The notes beneath the pieces were generated by a model that did no database searches, was not told the origin of the DNA, and saw only the letters and a list, made by a program, of their open reading frames with translations. The position numbers and the translations under genes were made by a program. Of a stretch of 33,658 bases of DNA, positions 6,765 to 14,978 are shown one piece after another. Origin of the DNA: Blastococcus sp. (GTDB lineage Bacteria; Actinomycetota; Actinomycetes; Mycobacteriales; Geodermatophilaceae); NCBI GenBank assembly GCA_025965695.1, contig JAOPWM010000122.1:1-33658 (forward strand). Reading direction: 5' to 3'. Numbering within the stretch: position 1 is the stretch's first letter; each line of letters opens with the position of its first letter.

Positions 6765-7559
6765 TCAGACGCGGATGAGCAGCTCCCCGTGGAGCATGCC
6801 GAGCCAGCCGTCGTCGGCGTCGCGCCAGCTCAGCCAGGCGGCCGCGATCTCCTCCAACTCCGCCTCCGACGCCAGCCCGTAGGCCACCGCCTGCTCGGCG
6901 AACGCTGACGCGGTCGCCCGGCCGGCCCACGAGTTCCCCCACCACTCGCGCTCGGCCGGCGTCCCCCAGCACCAGGAGGTCGTCGTCGCCACGGTGTCCC
7001 GAAGCCCCGCCGCGTGCGCCCACGACAACAGCCGTCGGCCGGCGTCGGGCTCGCCCTCGTTGCGCCGGGCCACCCGGTAGTACAGGTCGAGCCAGCGATC
7101 GAGGCCGTCGTCGGCGGGGAACCACGAGACCGCGCCGTAGTCGACGTCCCGCACCGCGACCACGCCGCCCGGCCGGCACACCCGCGCCATCTCCCGCAGC
7201 GCGGCCACCGGGTCGGTCAGGTGCTGAAGCACCTGGTGGGCGTGGACGACGTCGAAGGTGTCGTCGGCCGCCTCGAGCGCGTAGACGTCGCCGACCTCGA
7301 ACGAGACAGGGATCCCGGCGCGATCGGCCGCGGCCCGCGCCTCGGCCAGCGGGTCCGCGGAGACGTCCAGCCCGACCACCCGGCCCGGCGCGACGCGGGC
7401 GGCGAGGTCCACGGTGATCGTCCCGGGACCGCATCCGACGTCGAGGAGGTCGAGGCCCGGCCGCAGCACGGGCAGGAGGTAACCGGCGGAGTTCTCGGCG
7501 GTCCGCCAGCGGTGCGACTGGAGCACCGGCTCGGCATGGCCGTGGGTGTACGTATCCAC
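6765..7559 (-). CDS. Class I SAM-dependent methyltransferase (UbiE/COQ5-like)
   Basis: A 264-residue protein with a Rossmann methyltransferase core: motif I LLDVGCGPGTITVDLA (about residues 35-50), the acidic end of strand 2 (VVGLDVS), GDVYALEAADDTFDVVHAHQVLQHL around motifs II-III, and ALREMARVCRPGGVVAVRDVDYG as the post-III region. The C-terminal third, with the tryptophan-rich TTTSWCWGTPAEREWWGNSWAGR, probably covers the substrate pocket. Similar proteins act on small molecules or quinones; the substrate is unknown. GTG 7559 is selected because AAGACT lies six bases upstream on the minus strand (leaderless pattern) and the product then starts as homologues do (VDTYTHGHAEPVLQSH). Stand-alone gene, convergent with the MerR gene. 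Confidence 0.88.
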   Translation of the reverse strand: MDTYTHGHAEPVLQSHRWRTAENSAGYLLPVLRPGLDLLDVGCGPGTITVDLAARVAPGRVVGLDVSADPLAEARAAADRAGIPVSFEVGDVYALEAADDTFDVVHAHQVLQHLTDPVAALREMARVCRPGGVVAVRDVDYGAVSWFPADDGLDRWLDLYYRVARRNEGEPDAGRRLLSWAHAAGLRDTVATTTSWCWGTPAEREWWGNSWAGRATASAFAEQAVAYGLASEAELEEIAAAWLSWRDADDGWLGMLHGELLIRV

Positions 7560-7598
7560 GGGGACAGTCTTAACGCATCGTCCCGCAGAATGGAACGG

Positions 7599-7619
7599 TC
7601 GTCTCATACCGTGAGACGA
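7599..7619. promoter_or_regulatory. Inverted repeat upstream of the methyltransferase
   Basis: TCGTCTCA (7599-7606) and TGAGACGA (7612-7619) are perfect 8-base arms with a five-base spacer, about 40 bases upstream of the methyltransferase start and just outside its likely -35 region. The size suits a dimeric regulator site; the binder is unknown. Confidence 0.4.
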
Positions 7620-7640
7620 GGTCGTGCGGCCGAGCCGTCC

Positions 7641-7726
7641 TCGGCCACCCACCACCCCGGACTTTCCGCACCGAAAGTTCGGGGTGACGGCCGGACTTTC
7701 GGCGCCGAAAGTCCGGTGGTGGGCCG
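7641..7726. repeat. 86-base compound inverted repeat (two tandem palindromes in outer arms)
   Basis: The element contains a 30-base near-palindrome (7655-7684, 12 of 14 arm positions match) and a perfect 26-base palindrome (7691-7716; arms CCGGACTTTCGGC and its complement). The two share the core ACTTTC-N-G...C-N-GAAAGT. Outer arms TCGGCC(ACC)CACCACC (7641-7656) and GGTGGTGGGCCGA (7714-7726) also pair, with a three-base bulge. It could fold as a cruciform, a single long hairpin or two hairpins. It lies in the 290-base non-coding gap 7560-7850, where nothing else but the 7599 repeat is seen. Confidence 0.8.
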
Positions 7727-7850
7727 ACGGGGCGACGCCTTCTGCAACAGGCTCGCCGCCCCCGAGGTGGTCGCCCGCCTCACACCCACCACTGCCGGCT
7801 GTCAGCCCACCATCAACGAACCGACCCGGCCATGCTCACAGTCAGTACGT

Positions 7851-9365
7851 TTAGAACTCCTCGGCCAGCACCCGTTCGGCGACCGCCACCGCGCGGGCGC
7901 GATCCACCGGCACCAGGCCGATCCGGGTCCGGCGGTCCAGCAGGTCGGCAACGGTCCGCGCGCCCTCGTGGCGGACGGCGAACCGCAACTCCCCCACCGT
8001 CTCCATCCGGCCGGCCATGACCGCGGCGGACCCCAGCGCCTCGACGACCGGGGCCTCCGTGCCGTAGCGGGCCACCAGCCGGGACGCCGCGCCCACCCGC
8101 TCCAGCACCGCCCTCGGCGCAGCACCCACCAGCGGCAGCCGCCCGGTCAGCGAGCGGGCGGCGCCGCGGCCGAGGCGGCCCACCACGGCGTCCACGGTCT
8201 GCTCGGCCATCGCCCGGTAGGTCGTCAGCTTGCCGCCCACCACGGTCAGAACCGGTCCGTCCCACTGCAACAGGTGCGTGCGGGAGAGGTCCGCGGTCGC
8301 GTCGCCGGGGCCGGTGCCGGCCGGCAGCACCAGCGGCCGCAGCCCGGCGTAGGCCCCGACCAGGTCGGCCCGCGTCAGCGGTTCGGCCAGCACCTGGTTG
8401 ACCGTGTCCAGCAACTGCTGCACCTCGGCGTCGCTCGGTACCGGATCGGAGTCGGGCACCGGCCCGTCGACCGGCTCGTCGGTCAGCCCGAGGTAGACCA
8501 GCCCATCGGCCTGCGGCAGCGCGAACACATAGCGGGACCGCGAGCCCGGCAGCGGCACGGTCAGTGCCGCAGACGGCGCACCGAGCCGGCTCCCGCGCAC
8601 GACGAGGTGGGACCCGCGTGACGGCCGCAGCCGGATATCGGGTGCCAGCCGCTGCGCCCACACCCCCGTGGCGTTGACCACCACGCGGGTCCGGACGGTC
8701 ACTGCCTCGGAATTGTCGACAATGGCGTGCACGTCGGACCCGTCGACGGCGGTCACCGTCGCCCCGGTCAGGATGCGCGCGCCGTACGCCGCCGCCGTAC
8801 GGGCGATCGCCACCACGAGCCGGGCGTCGTCCACCAGTTGCCCGTCCCAGAAGACGACGCCGCCGCGGCCGGGCCGGACCCCGGGCACCAGCCGCGCGAC
8901 GTCGTCCGGGCCCACCCGCTGGGTCGACGGCAGCGAACCGCGCCCACCGGGCACCGACAACCGGACGGCGTCACCGAGGCGCGCACCGGCAGCAGCGAGC
9001 GCCGTCACGTCCCGGCCCGCCTCGTCGGGCACGAGGAAGGGCAGCTTCCGGACCAGGTGCGGCGCCGTCGAGCCCATGAGGACGGCGCGCTCGCGGGCGC
9101 TCTCCCGCGCCAGCCCGATCTCCCCGTGCGCCAGGTACCGCAAGCCGCCGTGGACGAGCTTCGAGGACCACCGGCTGGTGCCGGCGGCGAGGTCCGCGCG
9201 CTCCAGCAGCACCACCGACAGGCCCCGGCTGGCCGCATCGAGCGCGACGCCGGCGCCGGTCACCCCGCCACCCACGACCACGACGTCCACGTCGGCCCCG
9301 GCAACTGCGGCCAGGTCGGCAGCACGTCGTCCCGGGGAGAGCGTCCCGGGAAGGGAGGCGGTCAC
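7851..9365 (-). CDS. glpD: FAD-dependent glycerol-3-phosphate dehydrogenase
   Basis: A 504-residue flavoprotein that oxidises sn-glycerol 3-phosphate to dihydroxyacetone phosphate at the membrane, passing electrons to quinone. The dinucleotide-binding motif VVVVGGGVTGAGVALDAASRG (about residues 28-48) is followed by the GlpD signature GTSRWSSKLVHGGLRYLAHGE, then a DAO domain with KLTTYRAMAEQTVDAV and a C-terminal DAO_C helical domain ending LLDRRTRIGLVPVDRARAV. GTG 9365 has GGAG eight bases upstream. A leaderless eight-codon mini-ORF (9388-9362) ends in TGA overlapping this GTG. The AGPS-like gene is divergent and the -10 boxes overlap. The same neighbourhood (glpD1 near an AGPS-like flavoprotein) is known in mycobacteria. 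Confidence 0.93.
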   Translation of the reverse strand: MTASLPGTLSPGRRAADLAAVAGADVDVVVVGGGVTGAGVALDAASRGLSVVLLERADLAAGTSRWSSKLVHGGLRYLAHGEIGLARESARERAVLMGSTAPHLVRKLPFLVPDEAGRDVTALAAAGARLGDAVRLSVPGGRGSLPSTQRVGPDDVARLVPGVRPGRGGVVFWDGQLVDDARLVVAIARTAAAYGARILTGATVTAVDGSDVHAIVDNSEAVTVRTRVVVNATGVWAQRLAPDIRLRPSRGSHLVVRGSRLGAPSAALTVPLPGSRSRYVFALPQADGLVYLGLTDEPVDGPVPDSDPVPSDAEVQQLLDTVNQVLAEPLTRADLVGAYAGLRPLVLPAGTGPGDATADLSRTHLLQWDGPVLTVVGGKLTTYRAMAEQTVDAVVGRLGRGAARSLTGRLPLVGAAPRAVLERVGAASRLVARYGTEAPVVEALGSAAVMAGRMETVGELRFAVRHEGARTVADLLDRRTRIGLVPVDRARAVAVAERVLAEEF

Positions 9366-9400
9366 CGTGGTCGCTCCGACGGAGGCACCGGCAGACTGTA
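9362..9400. promoter_or_regulatory. Overlapping divergent promoter of glpD and the AGPS-like gene, with mini-ORF
   Basis: CAGACT (9392-9397, plus) is six bases before GTG 9404 of the AGPS-like gene. TACAGT (9400-9395, minus) is six bases before a GTG at 9388 that opens an eight-codon frame ending in TGA at 9364-9362, which overlaps the glpD GTG as GTGA. The two -10 hexamers share three base pairs, so the promoters should exclude each other. Confidence 0.5.
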
Positions 9401-9403
9401 GCG

Positions 9404-11077
9404 GTGCCCGAGCAGCCGGAACTGACGATCCAGGGCTGGGGCCCGGCCGGCCCCAGCACCACCACCGCCACCTCGCCCGCGCCCGACGGGGACCTCAGCA
9501 GCGCGCTGCCGAAGGCCGCCCGCCGCTACCTGGCCAAGGAGCTTGGCTGGTCCCCCCGGCCGACCCCGCCGGTCGCCGTCGCCGACATCTCGGTGGCGCC
9601 GTCCCGGCTGCCGGAGGAGGCCCGGGCCCGCTTCGTGGAGCTGCTCGGCGAGGAGAACGTCCGCACCGACCGGGAGTCGCGGCTGCGCCGGGCCGGCGGC
9701 AAGAGCTACCTGGACCTGCTGCGCCGGCGCGAGGGCGACGCCTCCGACGCCCCGGACGCCGTCGTCCTGCCCGGCACCACCGAGGAGACCGCCGCCCTGC
9801 TGACCGCCTGCAGCGAGCTCGGCGTCGTCGTCGTCCCGTTCGGCGGTGGGACGAGCGTCGTCGGCGGCCTCGCCGGCGTGGACCCCGACGACCGGCCCTC
9901 GGTCGCGCTCGACCTCGGCCGGATGTCATCGCTGCGGTCGCTCGACATCCCGTCGTCGCTGGTCACCGTGGGCCCCGGCATGCGCGGCCCGGCGCTGGAG
10001 GAGGAGCTCTCCCGTGAGGGGCTGACCTTCGGTCACCTGCCGCAGAGCTGGGAGTTCGCGACGATCGGCGGGTACGCCGCGACGCGCTCGGCCGGGCAGA
10101 ACTCCACCGGCGTCGGCCGGTTCGACGAACTCGTCGCCGGCCTGACCCTCGCCACGCCGGCCGGAGTGCTGGAGCTGGGCCATCCGCCCGCGACCGCCGC
10201 CGGCCCCGACCTGCTGGGCCTGGCCCTCGGCTCGGAGGGCACCCTCGGGGTGATCACCGAGGTGACGCTGCGAATCCGCCCCAAGCCCACCAGCTGCTCC
10301 TACGAGGGGTGGTCGTTCCGCTCCTGGCCGGCCGGGCTCGCGGCGATGCAGCACCTGGCGCGGCACGGCCTGCTGCCCGACATCGTGCGGCTCTCCGACA
10401 CCGACGAGACCCGCGCCAACCTGCTCATGGCTTCCGGCACCGGCGCCCGTGCGCTGCGCAGCACCCTGAAGACCCGGGGTCACGGGGAGGGGTGCCTGCT
10501 CGTGCTGGGCTGGGAGGGCGTGCCGGCCCTCGTCCGGGCCCGGATGAAGGCCGCTGCCTCGCTGCTGCGGGACGGCGGGGCGATCCGGTTGGGCCGCCGG
10601 GTCGGGGAGTCGTGGAAGAGCCACCGGTTCGCCGCCCCCTACCTGCGGGACACGCTGATGGACGCCGGCCTGCTGGTGGAGACGCTGGAGACGGCGGCCA
10701 CCTGGTCGAAGCTGCCCACCGTCTACGACGCCGTCCGCCGGGCCCTGCGCGAGTCGCTGACCCGCGACGGACGGCGGCCGCTGATCATGAGCCACGTCTC
10801 GCACGGCTACGCGACGGGCGCCTCGCTGTACGTGACGGTGCTCGCCGACCGCGACGACGCCCTGCCCATCCAGCAGTGGCTGACGGCCAAGCGGGCGGCG
10901 ACGGACGCGCTCCTGGCCGCCGGCGGGACGCTCACCCACCACCACGCCGTCGGCGCCGACCACCGCCCCTGGATGGAGCGGGAGGTCGGGCCGCTGGGCG
11001 TCGAGGTGCTGCGCGCGGTCAAGGAGCGGCTGGACCCGAAGGGCGTCTGCAACCCCGGCGTCCTGCTGCCGGACTGA
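9404..11077 (+). CDS. AGPS-like FAD-binding oxidase (alkyldihydroxyacetonephosphate synthase family)
   Basis: A 557-residue flavoprotein of the VAO/FAD_binding_4 plus FAD-oxidase_C type. The FAD domain (about 110-300) shows VVLPGTTEETAALL, PFGGGTSVVGGLAG, GHLPQSWEFATIGGYAATRSAGQNS and GLALGSEGTLGVITEVTLRI. The C-terminal domain has SHVSHGYATGASLYVT and GGTLTHHHAVGADHRPW; the triple histidine matches the active-site histidines of alkyl-DHAP synthase, which swaps the acyl chain of acyl-DHAP for a fatty alcohol in ether-lipid synthesis. Mycobacterial homologues are annotated only as flavoproteins. Pairing with divergent glpD, which makes DHAP, fits the role. GTG 9404 follows the leaderless pattern. 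Ether-lipid synthesis is an inference; a D-lactate or glycolate-type oxidase is less likely because of the HHH motif. Confidence 0.85.
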   Translation: MPEQPELTIQGWGPAGPSTTTATSPAPDGDLSSALPKAARRYLAKELGWSPRPTPPVAVADISVAPSRLPEEARARFVELLGEENVRTDRESRLRRAGGKSYLDLLRRREGDASDAPDAVVLPGTTEETAALLTACSELGVVVVPFGGGTSVVGGLAGVDPDDRPSVALDLGRMSSLRSLDIPSSLVTVGPGMRGPALEEELSREGLTFGHLPQSWEFATIGGYAATRSAGQNSTGVGRFDELVAGLTLATPAGVLELGHPPATAAGPDLLGLALGSEGTLGVITEVTLRIRPKPTSCSYEGWSFRSWPAGLAAMQHLARHGLLPDIVRLSDTDETRANLLMASGTGARALRSTLKTRGHGEGCLLVLGWEGVPALVRARMKAAASLLRDGGAIRLGRRVGESWKSHRFAAPYLRDTLMDAGLLVETLETAATWSKLPTVYDAVRRALRESLTRDGRRPLIMSHVSHGYATGASLYVTVLADRDDALPIQQWLTAKRAATDALLAAGGTLTHHHAVGADHRPWMEREVGPLGVEVLRAVKERLDPKGVCNPGVLLPD

Positions 11078-11080
11078 GCG

Positions 11081-11140
11081 ACGAGATCTGCACATTCGCC
11101 CCCTTCCGGGGCCTGATGAGGGCGAGTGTGCAGATCTCGT
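11081..11140. repeat. Palindromic intergenic repeat, copy 2 (convergent gene ends)
   Basis: Perfect arms ACGAGATCTGCACA (11081-11094) and TGTGCAGATCTCGT (11127-11140), extended by TTCGCCC against GGGCGAG. The last 26 bases of the unit (11114-11139) differ from copy 1 (6734-6759) at only one position. It separates the convergent AGPS-like and berberine-bridge-type genes, the same context as copy 1. Confidence 0.85.
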
Positions 11141-11153
11141 CAGGGGGGAGTCG

Positions 11154-12620
11154 TCAGATCGCGTGCCCGAAGGAGAAGACGCCCGCCGGGTCCACGGCCG
11201 CCTTCACCTCGCGCAGCCGCTGGATCGCGGGCCCGTAGGCGGCGGCGACCTCCTCCGGCCCCGAGACGTCACCCAGGAAGTTGATCATCGACTCCGGCGC
11301 CTTCCACGGCCCGAGCGCACCGAGCACCCCCTTGCCGACCGCCCGCACGACCTGCGCCATCTCCGGGATGCCGGGGCCGAGCACCAGCACCGCGAAGGCG
11401 CCGCTGCGACCGGGGACGGCGTTGGGCACCTTCGCCGGCCGGGCCAGGGCTCCGCCCATGAGGCGGACCTCGGCCATGATCAGCGGGATGTCGAGCTGCG
11501 GGCCGGCAGTGGCCAGCAGCGCGTCGACCGTCTCCTCGGTCAGGTCGGTGAGCAGCATCCCCTTCTCCCACGCCGGCATGGGGTCGACGGGGTCCATGTG
11601 GATGCCGTCCATCTCATCGGTCCGCATCGGGCCCACGAAGCCGAGCAGGATCGTCCCGGCGACCTTCATCGGCGAGAGCAGGCGCTCGGCCTCGGCGTGG
11701 TCGTTCCCGGCGTACGCGTACCGCAGGTGGACGACGGTCTGCCCGCGCAGTGGCGGCGGCAGCTGCTCCATGGGCGGCATCCGCATGATCGCGATCGATG
11801 TGCTGACCTCCTCCGGAAGGGTCGGGGCCCATTCGCGGAAGCGGTGCAGGAGCGCGTGGGCGTCGTCGGCGGCGAAGAAGATGCCGCCGCCGAGCAGCGA
11901 GGACACCGGGATCAGCTCGATCTCCAGCGCGGTGACGATGCCGAAGTTGCCCTTGCCGCCTCGGACGGCCCAGAACAGCTCCGGCTCGGAGTCGGCGCAG
12001 ATCCGGTGCAGCCGGCCGTCGGCGGTGACCATCTCGACGGCCTCGACGTGGTCTGCGGCGAACCCGTGCTTGCGGCCCAGAGAGCCCATCCCGCCGCCGA
12101 GGGTGTAGCCCACGACGCCGACGTCGGACGACGAGCCGCACAGCCCGGCCAGCCCGAACTCGGCGGCGGCCTCCATCACGCGGACCCACGTGACGCCGGC
12201 CTGGACGCGGGCGATGCGCCGGTCAGGGTCGATGCTCAGGCCCTGCATGCGGCGGGTGGTGATCATCAGGGAGCCGGCGGCGTTGCGGACCGGGCCGTGG
12301 CCGGTGGCCTGGACGGCGACCCGCAGGTCGTGCGCGACCGCCCACGCGACCGCGGCGGCGACGTCGGCCGCGCAGGTGGCGCCGACCGCGATCGCCGGAG
12401 TGTGCTGGACCGCGACGTTCCAGGTGGCCACCTCGGCGGCCAGCCCGTCGTCGCCGGCGGCGTAGACAGGGCCGTGGACGACGCTGCGCAGCTCGTCGAC
12501 GTCACCCGCAGGGAAGGCCGGCGCCAGCGTGTCGAGGACTGCCGGGTCGATCAGGACCGGGTCGATGAGGGCAGGAACGGTGGCGGACTCGGGCTCGCGG
12601 GGGAGCTCGGAGATACCCAT
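11154..12620 (-). CDS. Berberine-bridge-type FAD-linked oxidase
   Basis: A 488-residue protein with a PCMH-type FAD domain (about 65-260) and a C-terminal BBE segment ([13 protein letters not shown] at the end, the usual DP.gvF...I pattern). The FAD domain shows [10 protein letters not shown], whose histidine is at the place of covalent 8-alpha-histidyl FAD attachment, then [28 protein letters not shown] and [22 protein letters not shown] cysteine precedes the GSSSDVGV motif but does not line up with the second attachment site of bicovalent members. The family oxidises alcohols, sugars and amines, making H2O2; the substrate is unknown. ATG 12620 follows AGGAAA about nine bases upstream. Convergent with the AGPS-like gene. 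Confidence 0.88.
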   Translation of the reverse strand: MGISELPREPESATVPALIDPVLIDPAVLDTLAPAFPAGDVDELRSVVHGPVYAAGDDGLAAEVATWNVAVQHTPAIAVGATCAADVAAAVAWAVAHDLRVAVQATGHGPVRNAAGSLMITTRRMQGLSIDPDRRIARVQAGVTWVRVMEAAAEFGLAGLCGSSSDVGVVGYTLGGGMGSLGRKHGFAADHVEAVEMVTADGRLHRICADSEPELFWAVRGGKGNFGIVTALEIELIPVSSLLGGGIFFAADDAHALLHRFREWAPTLPEEVSTSIAIMRMPPMEQLPPPLRGQTVVHLRYAYAGNDHAEAERLLSPMKVAGTILLGFVGPMRTDEMDGIHMDPVDPMPAWEKGMLLTDLTEETVDALLATAGPQLDIPLIMAEVRLMGGALARPAKVPNAVPGRSGAFAVLVLGPGIPEMAQVVRAVGKGVLGALGPWKAPESMINFLGDVSGPEEVAAAYGPAIQRLREVKAAVDPAGVFSFGHAI

Positions 12621-12693
12621 CAGGCGGGTTTCCTCTCGGTGGCCGCGGTGGCACGCCGCGGGGTGAACCGGACGGGAGAAAGAGCGGCCGTCA

Positions 12694-12713
12694 CCCTTGG
12701 CGGATACAAGGGG
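12694..12713. promoter_or_regulatory. Inverted repeat upstream of the BBE-type oxidase
   Basis: CCCTTG (12694-12699) and CAAGGG (12708-12713) face each other across eight bases, about 75 bases upstream of the oxidase start, flanked by TCA and TCAC. It could be an operator. The rest of 12621-12795 shows nothing I can name. Confidence 0.25.
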
Positions 12714-12795
12714 TCACGACCGACGTCCGGCCCGAGATGCTCACAGGTCAGCACCGCGTGTGGGACCCGCCTCGGCGCACGTTCCTGTTCCATGT

Positions 12796-12818
12796 GCGGC
12801 CGGCACCACGCCGGCCGC
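12796..12818. terminator. Hairpin downstream of the SDR gene
   Basis: Perfect 9-base arms GCGGCCGGC (12796-12804) and GCCGGCCGC (12810-12818) with a five-base loop, six bases past the SDR stop on the minus strand. No T-tract, as usual for actinobacterial hairpin terminators. Confidence 0.55.
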
Positions 12819-12823
12819 CGCTC

Positions 12824-13591
12824 TCAGCGCGTGGTCGCGATCCCGCCGTCCACGGCGATGACCGAGCCGGTCACGTAGGACCCTGCCCGGCTGGACAGGA
12901 AGACGACGACGCCGGCCATGTCGTCGGGGCGGCCGATCCGGCCCAGCGGCGACCGGGCCGCGATCTCCTTGCCGAACGCCTCGAGCGTGCTGTGCATCAT
13001 CTTCGACTCGAACGGTCCCGGGGCGACGGCGTTGACCGTGATGTGGCGGGGGCCGAGCTGCTTCGCCAGCACCCGCGTGAGGTGGTGCAGCGCCGCCTTG
13101 CTCGCCGAGTACGAATAGGTGCTCATCGGCGGCACGTGCAGCCCGTCGATGCTGCCCACGTTGACGATCCGCGCCGGGTCGTCCTGGGTCCCGGCCTCCT
13201 CCAGCAGCGGGAGGAACGCGCGGGTGAGGAAGAACGGCGACTTCAGGTTGAGGTCGAGCACCTTGTCCCAGGCCGACTCGGGGAACGTCTCGAGCGGCTC
13301 GCCCCACGTGGCACCGGCGTTGTTGACCAGGATGTGCACCTCGTCCTCGCGCTCGCCGACCACGGACGCGAGACGGCGGCACTCCTCCTCGCGGGAGAGG
13401 TCGGCCGGTACCGAGACCACCTTGCCGAAGCCGGACAGCTCCGCGACCGCCGCATCCCCCGCCTCGGCCTTGCGCGAACTGATGTAGACGCGGGCTCCCG
13501 CCTGGAGCAGCCCGCGGGCCATCATGAGGCCGATCCCGCGGGTCCCGCCGGTGACCACGGCCACCTTGCCGGTCAGGTCGAACAGGTCCAC
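12824..13591 (-). CDS. Short-chain dehydrogenase/reductase (3-oxoacyl-ACP reductase-like)
   Basis: A 255-residue classical SDR. The NADP-binding motif TGGTRGIG is at residues 14-21, NNAG at 90-93, and the catalytic tetrad N115, S147, Y161 and K165 (YSASK) is complete. SSRK after strand 2 suggests NADP(H) preference. The C-terminal GSVIAVDGG is the usual SDR ending. The start region ([37 protein letters not shown]) resembles RhlG-like and 3-oxoacyl reductases, but the substrate cannot be fixed. GTG 13591 has GGAGG six to seven bases upstream. It stands alone between the BBE-type oxidase and the divergent arcA gene. Confidence 0.9.
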   Translation of the reverse strand: MDLFDLTGKVAVVTGGTRGIGLMMARGLLQAGARVYISSRKAEAGDAAVAELSGFGKVVSVPADLSREEECRRLASVVGEREDEVHILVNNAGATWGEPLETFPESAWDKVLDLNLKSPFFLTRAFLPLLEEAGTQDDPARIVNVGSIDGLHVPPMSTYSYSASKAALHHLTRVLAKQLGPRHITVNAVAPGPFESKMMHSTLEAFGKEIAARSPLGRIGRPDDMAGVVVFLSSRAGSYVTGSVIAVDGGIATTR

Positions 13592-13705
13592 GGGGTACCT
13601 CCGGTGACGAAGGGCCGCCTCGCTGCGGGCCGCCGTCGGCAGAGTATCCAGCGGACACGGGGCACTGGCGGGCGCGGGAGCCGATCCCTGTGCCAGCCTC
13701 TGCCC

Positions 13706-14941
13706 ATGATCCCGCCCCCGACCGAGGCCCCGGTGATGGGCGCCACCAGCGAGGTCGGCCGGCTGCGCACCGTGATGCTGCACCGCCCCGGGTCCGAGCT
13801 GCGCCGCCTCACGCCGCGCAACAACGACCAGCTGCTCTTCGACGGCGTGCCCTGGGTGGCGCGCGCGCAGGAGGAGCACGACGCGTTCGCCGACGCCCTG
13901 ACCGAGCGCGGCGTCGAGGTGCTGTACCTCGACCGGCTGCTGACCGAGATCCTTTCCTTCCCGTCCGCGCGGGCCGAGCTGATCGGCGCGGCGGTCGACG
14001 ACCCCCGGCTGGGCGCCACCCTCCAGCGGGCGGCCACCACCCACCTCGCCTGGCTCTCCCCCGAGGACCTCGCGGCCACCCTCATCGCCGGACTCGCCCA
14101 CGACGAGCTGCGCGGCGGACGCGGCCTGGCCTACGAGGTGATGCAGCGCGGCGACTTCGTCGTTCCCCCGTTGCCGAACCTCCTCTTCACCCGCGACTCA
14201 TCGGTCTGGGTGGGCGACGAGGTCGCGGTGACCTCACTGGCCATGCCCGCCCGGCACCGCGAGAGCACGATCACCGCGGCGGTCTACACCCACCACCCGC
14301 GCTTCGCCGGCGTCGAGCAGCTCTACGGCGCCCACCTGGAGCATCTCGAGGGCGGCGACGTCCTGCTGCTGGCCGCCGGTGTGGTGGCGGTCGGAGTCGG
14401 CGAACGGACGACGCCCGGCGGGGCGGAGCGGCTCGCGCGGCGGCTGTTCGCCCGCGGGCTGGCCCACACGGTGCTCGTCGTCCCCATCGCACAGCAGCGG
14501 GCGACCATGCACCTGGACACCATCGCCACCATGGTCGACGTCGACGCGATGGTCATGTACCCGGCGGTCGCGGACTCGCTGATGGCCTGGACCGTCACCG
14601 CCCCCGAGGGCGTGGCCGACGACGCCGACACCGTCGAGCTGACCGTGTCCGGACCGCAGCCCTTCGTGGTCGCTGCCGCCGCGGCCATGGGCATCGACCG
14701 GCTCCGGGTGATCGACACCGGCCTGGACCCGGTGACCGCCGAACGCGAGCAGTGGGACGACGGCAACAACACCCTCGCCCTGGCCCCGCGGTTGGCGGTG
14801 GCCTACGAGCGGAACACCGTCACCAACGAGGCCCTGGAGGCCGCCGGCATCGAGGTCGTGCGCATCGCCGGCTCCGAGCTGGGCAGCGGCCGCGGTGGTC
14901 CGCGGTGCATGTCCTGCCCGATCACCCGCGAGCCCCTCTGA
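13706..14941 (+). CDS. arcA: Arginine deiminase
   Basis: A 411-residue protein that hydrolyses L-arginine to citrulline and ammonia. Family motifs run the full length: [15 protein letters not shown] at the start, [52 protein letters not shown] with the catalytic histidine, [12 protein letters not shown], and [14 protein letters not shown] with the nucleophile Cys401. Every catalytic element is in place. ATG 13706 has CAGCCT six bases upstream (leaderless pattern). Ornithine carbamoyltransferase and carbamate kinase, the usual partners for ATP production, are absent from the window, so it may serve nitrogen supply or acid response; that is inference. Confidence 0.95.
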   Translation: MIPPPTEAPVMGATSEVGRLRTVMLHRPGSELRRLTPRNNDQLLFDGVPWVARAQEEHDAFADALTERGVEVLYLDRLLTEILSFPSARAELIGAAVDDPRLGATLQRAATTHLAWLSPEDLAATLIAGLAHDELRGGRGLAYEVMQRGDFVVPPLPNLLFTRDSSVWVGDEVAVTSLAMPARHRESTITAAVYTHHPRFAGVEQLYGAHLEHLEGGDVLLLAAGVVAVGVGERTTPGGAERLARRLFARGLAHTVLVVPIAQQRATMHLDTIATMVDVDAMVMYPAVADSLMAWTVTAPEGVADDADTVELTVSGPQPFVVAAAAAMGIDRLRVIDTGLDPVTAEREQWDDGNNTLALAPRLAVAYERNTVTNEALEAAGIEVVRIAGSELGSGRGGPRCMSCPITREPL

Positions 14942-14943
14942 CG

Positions 14944-14971
14944 GGCGGCCGAAATGGCCGTGTTGGCCGCC
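14944..14971. terminator. Bidirectional hairpin between arcA and the DUF5926 gene
   Basis: GGCGGCC (14944-14950) pairs with GGCCGCC (14965-14971), and an alternative inner GGCC-GAAAT-GGCC stem overlaps the left arm. It fills the short gap between two convergent stop codons. Confidence 0.5.
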
Positions 14972-14978
14972 GATCGGC

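Noticed and set aside
12100-12170. Cysteine in LCGSSSDVG of the berberine-bridge-type oxidase as a second covalent FAD site
   Set aside because: In bicovalent enzymes the cysteine aligns with the second serine of this motif, not with this cysteine, so only the histidine link is proposed.
12737-13705. Long open extension upstream of arcA in the same frame
   Set aside because: It lies antisense to a well-supported SDR gene, has no family resemblance, and arginine deiminase homologues begin near 13706.
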